Positions 57,776 through 58,646 of a stretch of 58,646 nt of DNA are shown piece by piece. Made by a program: the position numbers and the translations under genes. The DNA is from a virus. The DNA is taken from IMG/VR virus record IMGVR_UViG_3300028873_000026, positions 1 to 58,646 of that record; one strand, written 5' to 3'. Within the stretch, counting starts at the first letter, position 1, and each line of letters opens with the position of its first letter. A model generated the notes under the pieces. That model was not told the origin of the DNA and searched no databases. It saw only the letters and a list, made by a program, of their open reading frames with translations.

Positions 57776-58486
57776 TTAGGCAACGGGGGCGCCAAAGCCG
57801 TTGTTGGACATGATCGAGGTGAGCACCAGGTTCACGGAGTCATTCGTGAAGCCGTTGGGCGGGAGAAGGCCGTCATCGATCGTTTTCTGGGTGATCCAGG
57901 CATCCGTGAAGATCTTCGCAGCCTTCACCTCGGCATCTCGCTGGTAGGAGATGATCTGCTGCTTGTAGAGAGCTTCCTGAGCGCCCATGACGCCAGCAAT
58001 GGGAACGCCATCCAAGCGAGTGTCCGAAGTCTGAGCCCGTTGCGCATCACCCTGTTCGGCGACAAGAGCGAACTGAGCCGGCAAGATGTTCTGGTAGGTA
58101 AAGCGAGCAGTTTCCATGGCGATACGCCCTGTGATCGCCTGGATTTGAGCCGTCTGCGAGCTCCAGAAGCTGGCGTCAGCGCCAAGCACGAACTGCACCG
58201 CGGTTTGCATCGCAGCAGCCGTGAGGTCCGTGAAAGCCTTCGTGTATTCAGCACCGGTGATCCGGTTGTTCTCGTACTCGTGCTTGAGCTGGGCTTTCAT
58301 TCCAGCCATCAGCTGGTCGAAAGCGCCAGTTCCGCCCACGGAACCCGTAGTCACCCGCGAGATGTTCATGGGCTGAACGGCAGCATACATCGTATCCGTT
58401 CCCAGCTCCGGAAGCTGGAAAAGCGAAGACGTGATGTCGACCGGATTGATCGTGGCGAGGTCTACGGTGTCGGTCGTGTTCGTCAT
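57776..58486 (-). CDS. Virion protein (N4 gp55-like position)
   Basis: 236 residues, mostly helical (AFDQLMAGMKAQLKHEYENN, AEYTKAFTDLTAAAMQTAVQ) with no motif. It lies directly after the capsid gene terminator and before the large hydrophobic virion protein. A structural role is likely from position alone. Confidence 0.7.
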   Translation of the reverse strand: MTNTTDTVDLATINPVDITSSLFQLPELGTDTMYAAVQPMNISRVTTGSVGGTGAFDQLMAGMKAQLKHEYENNRITGAEYTKAFTDLTAAAMQTAVQFVLGADASFWSSQTAQIQAITGRIAMETARFTYQNILPAQFALVAEQGDAQRAQTSDTRLDGVPIAGVMGAQEALYKQQIISYQRDAEVKAAKIFTDAWITQKTIDDGLLPPNGFTNDSVNLVLTSIMSNNGFGAPVA

Positions 58487-58500
58487 GTGCTGCGGCCCTT

Positions 58501-58541
58501 AAAAGAAAGGCCCACTGGCTCTTTTTGGAACCAAGTGGGCC
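58501..58541 (-). terminator. Terminator after the capsid gene
   Basis: Read leftward, GGCCCACT (58541-58534) pairs with AGTGGGCC (58516-58509), followed by TTTCTTTT. It would stop or attenuate the heavily expressed capsid transcript before the 58486 gene. Confidence 0.8.
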
Positions 58542-58564
58542 AATAAACACTCGAACTCAGAAGG

Positions 58565-58646
58565 TCAGAGCGACTCTTCGTTGGCCCCAGCGAAGACGCC
58601 GGCAGCAGCCTGGGCCGTGGCGAGCTTGTCGAGTTCGGACCGCGTG
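58565..58646 (-). CDS. C-terminal end of probable major capsid gene (partial)
   Basis: Only the last 26 codons are in the window (ending AGVFAGANEESL and TGA), with a strong terminator just downstream. Its position before the gp55-like gene in the late block is where N4-like phages carry the major capsid gene (gp56). The identity is inferred from synteny, not from sequence. Confidence 0.55.
   Translation of the reverse strand, partial: TRSELDKLATAQAAAGVFAGANEESL

Noticed and set aside
1-58646. CRISPR arrays, insertion sequences and complete tRNA genes
   Set aside because: No regularly spaced repeats, no transposase and no full tRNA pattern were seen on either strand by reading.

Overview
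The window is most of a bacteriophage genome with the gene content and layout of N4-like phages (Schitoviridae). The diagnostic genes are a 3,534-residue virion RNA polymerase (vRNAP), a two-subunit T7-like RNA polymerase (RNAP1 and RNAP2), a MoxR-type ATPase next to a VWA protein, rIIA/rIIB-like proteins, a family A DNA polymerase, an ssDNA-binding protein and N4-type terminase and neck genes. The integrase, the tRNA-Ser-derived attachment site, ThyX and the GH5 enzyme suggest a moderate-GC proteobacterial host, possibly an alphaproteobacterium. The host cannot be named from the sequence.

Layout. (1) 1-8,017, minus strand: the distal late block, with a GH5 tail spike cut by the left edge, small structural genes, a gp67-like neck protein, large terminase, a gp69-like protein, a DUF2829/Tad2 anti-Thoeris protein, a dNMP kinase and a gp49-family protein. 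(2) 8,027-20,200, plus strand: the early region. It holds two hairpin promoters of the vRNAP type, many short overlapping genes, RNAP1 and RNAP2, a periplasmic SGNH hydrolase and at least two long gene-free stretches with strong RNA folding potential. (3) 20,228-24,978: AAA ATPase, VWA protein and nucleotide metabolism (dCTP deaminase, MazG-like, ThyX). (4) 24,990-26,530: a lysogeny cassette made of a host-type promoter, an excisionase-like gene, a tyrosine integrase and attP. (5) 26,657-42,392: rIIA, rIIB, helicase, DNA polymerase, PD-(D/E)XK nuclease, primase/helicase-like protein, RecA-like ATPase, SSB and RuvC-like resolvase. (6) A bidirectional terminator at 42,315-42,344 separates this from the convergent late block. 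(7) 42,348-58,646, minus strand: vRNAP, a lytic transglycosylase virion protein, three structural proteins and the last codons of the probable major capsid gene.

The genes fit an N4-style programme. vRNAP enters with the DNA and reads early hairpin promoters. RNAP1/RNAP2 then transcribe the middle (replication) genes, and host RNA polymerase reads the late genes. The integrase cassette is unusual here because N4-like phages are best known as lytic. Because attP is intact and internal, and because the late block is split between the two window ends, the sequence appears to come from a free or circularised phage genome and not from an integrated prophage. The portal and other central late genes (N4 gp57-66 equivalents) lie outside the window.

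The points most worth following are the integrase/attP module, the hairpin promoters, the structured RNA candidates at 11.1-11.4 kb and 19.6-20.2 kb, the paired 9-codon mini-ORFs inside the first of these, and the zincin motif within the vRNAP.
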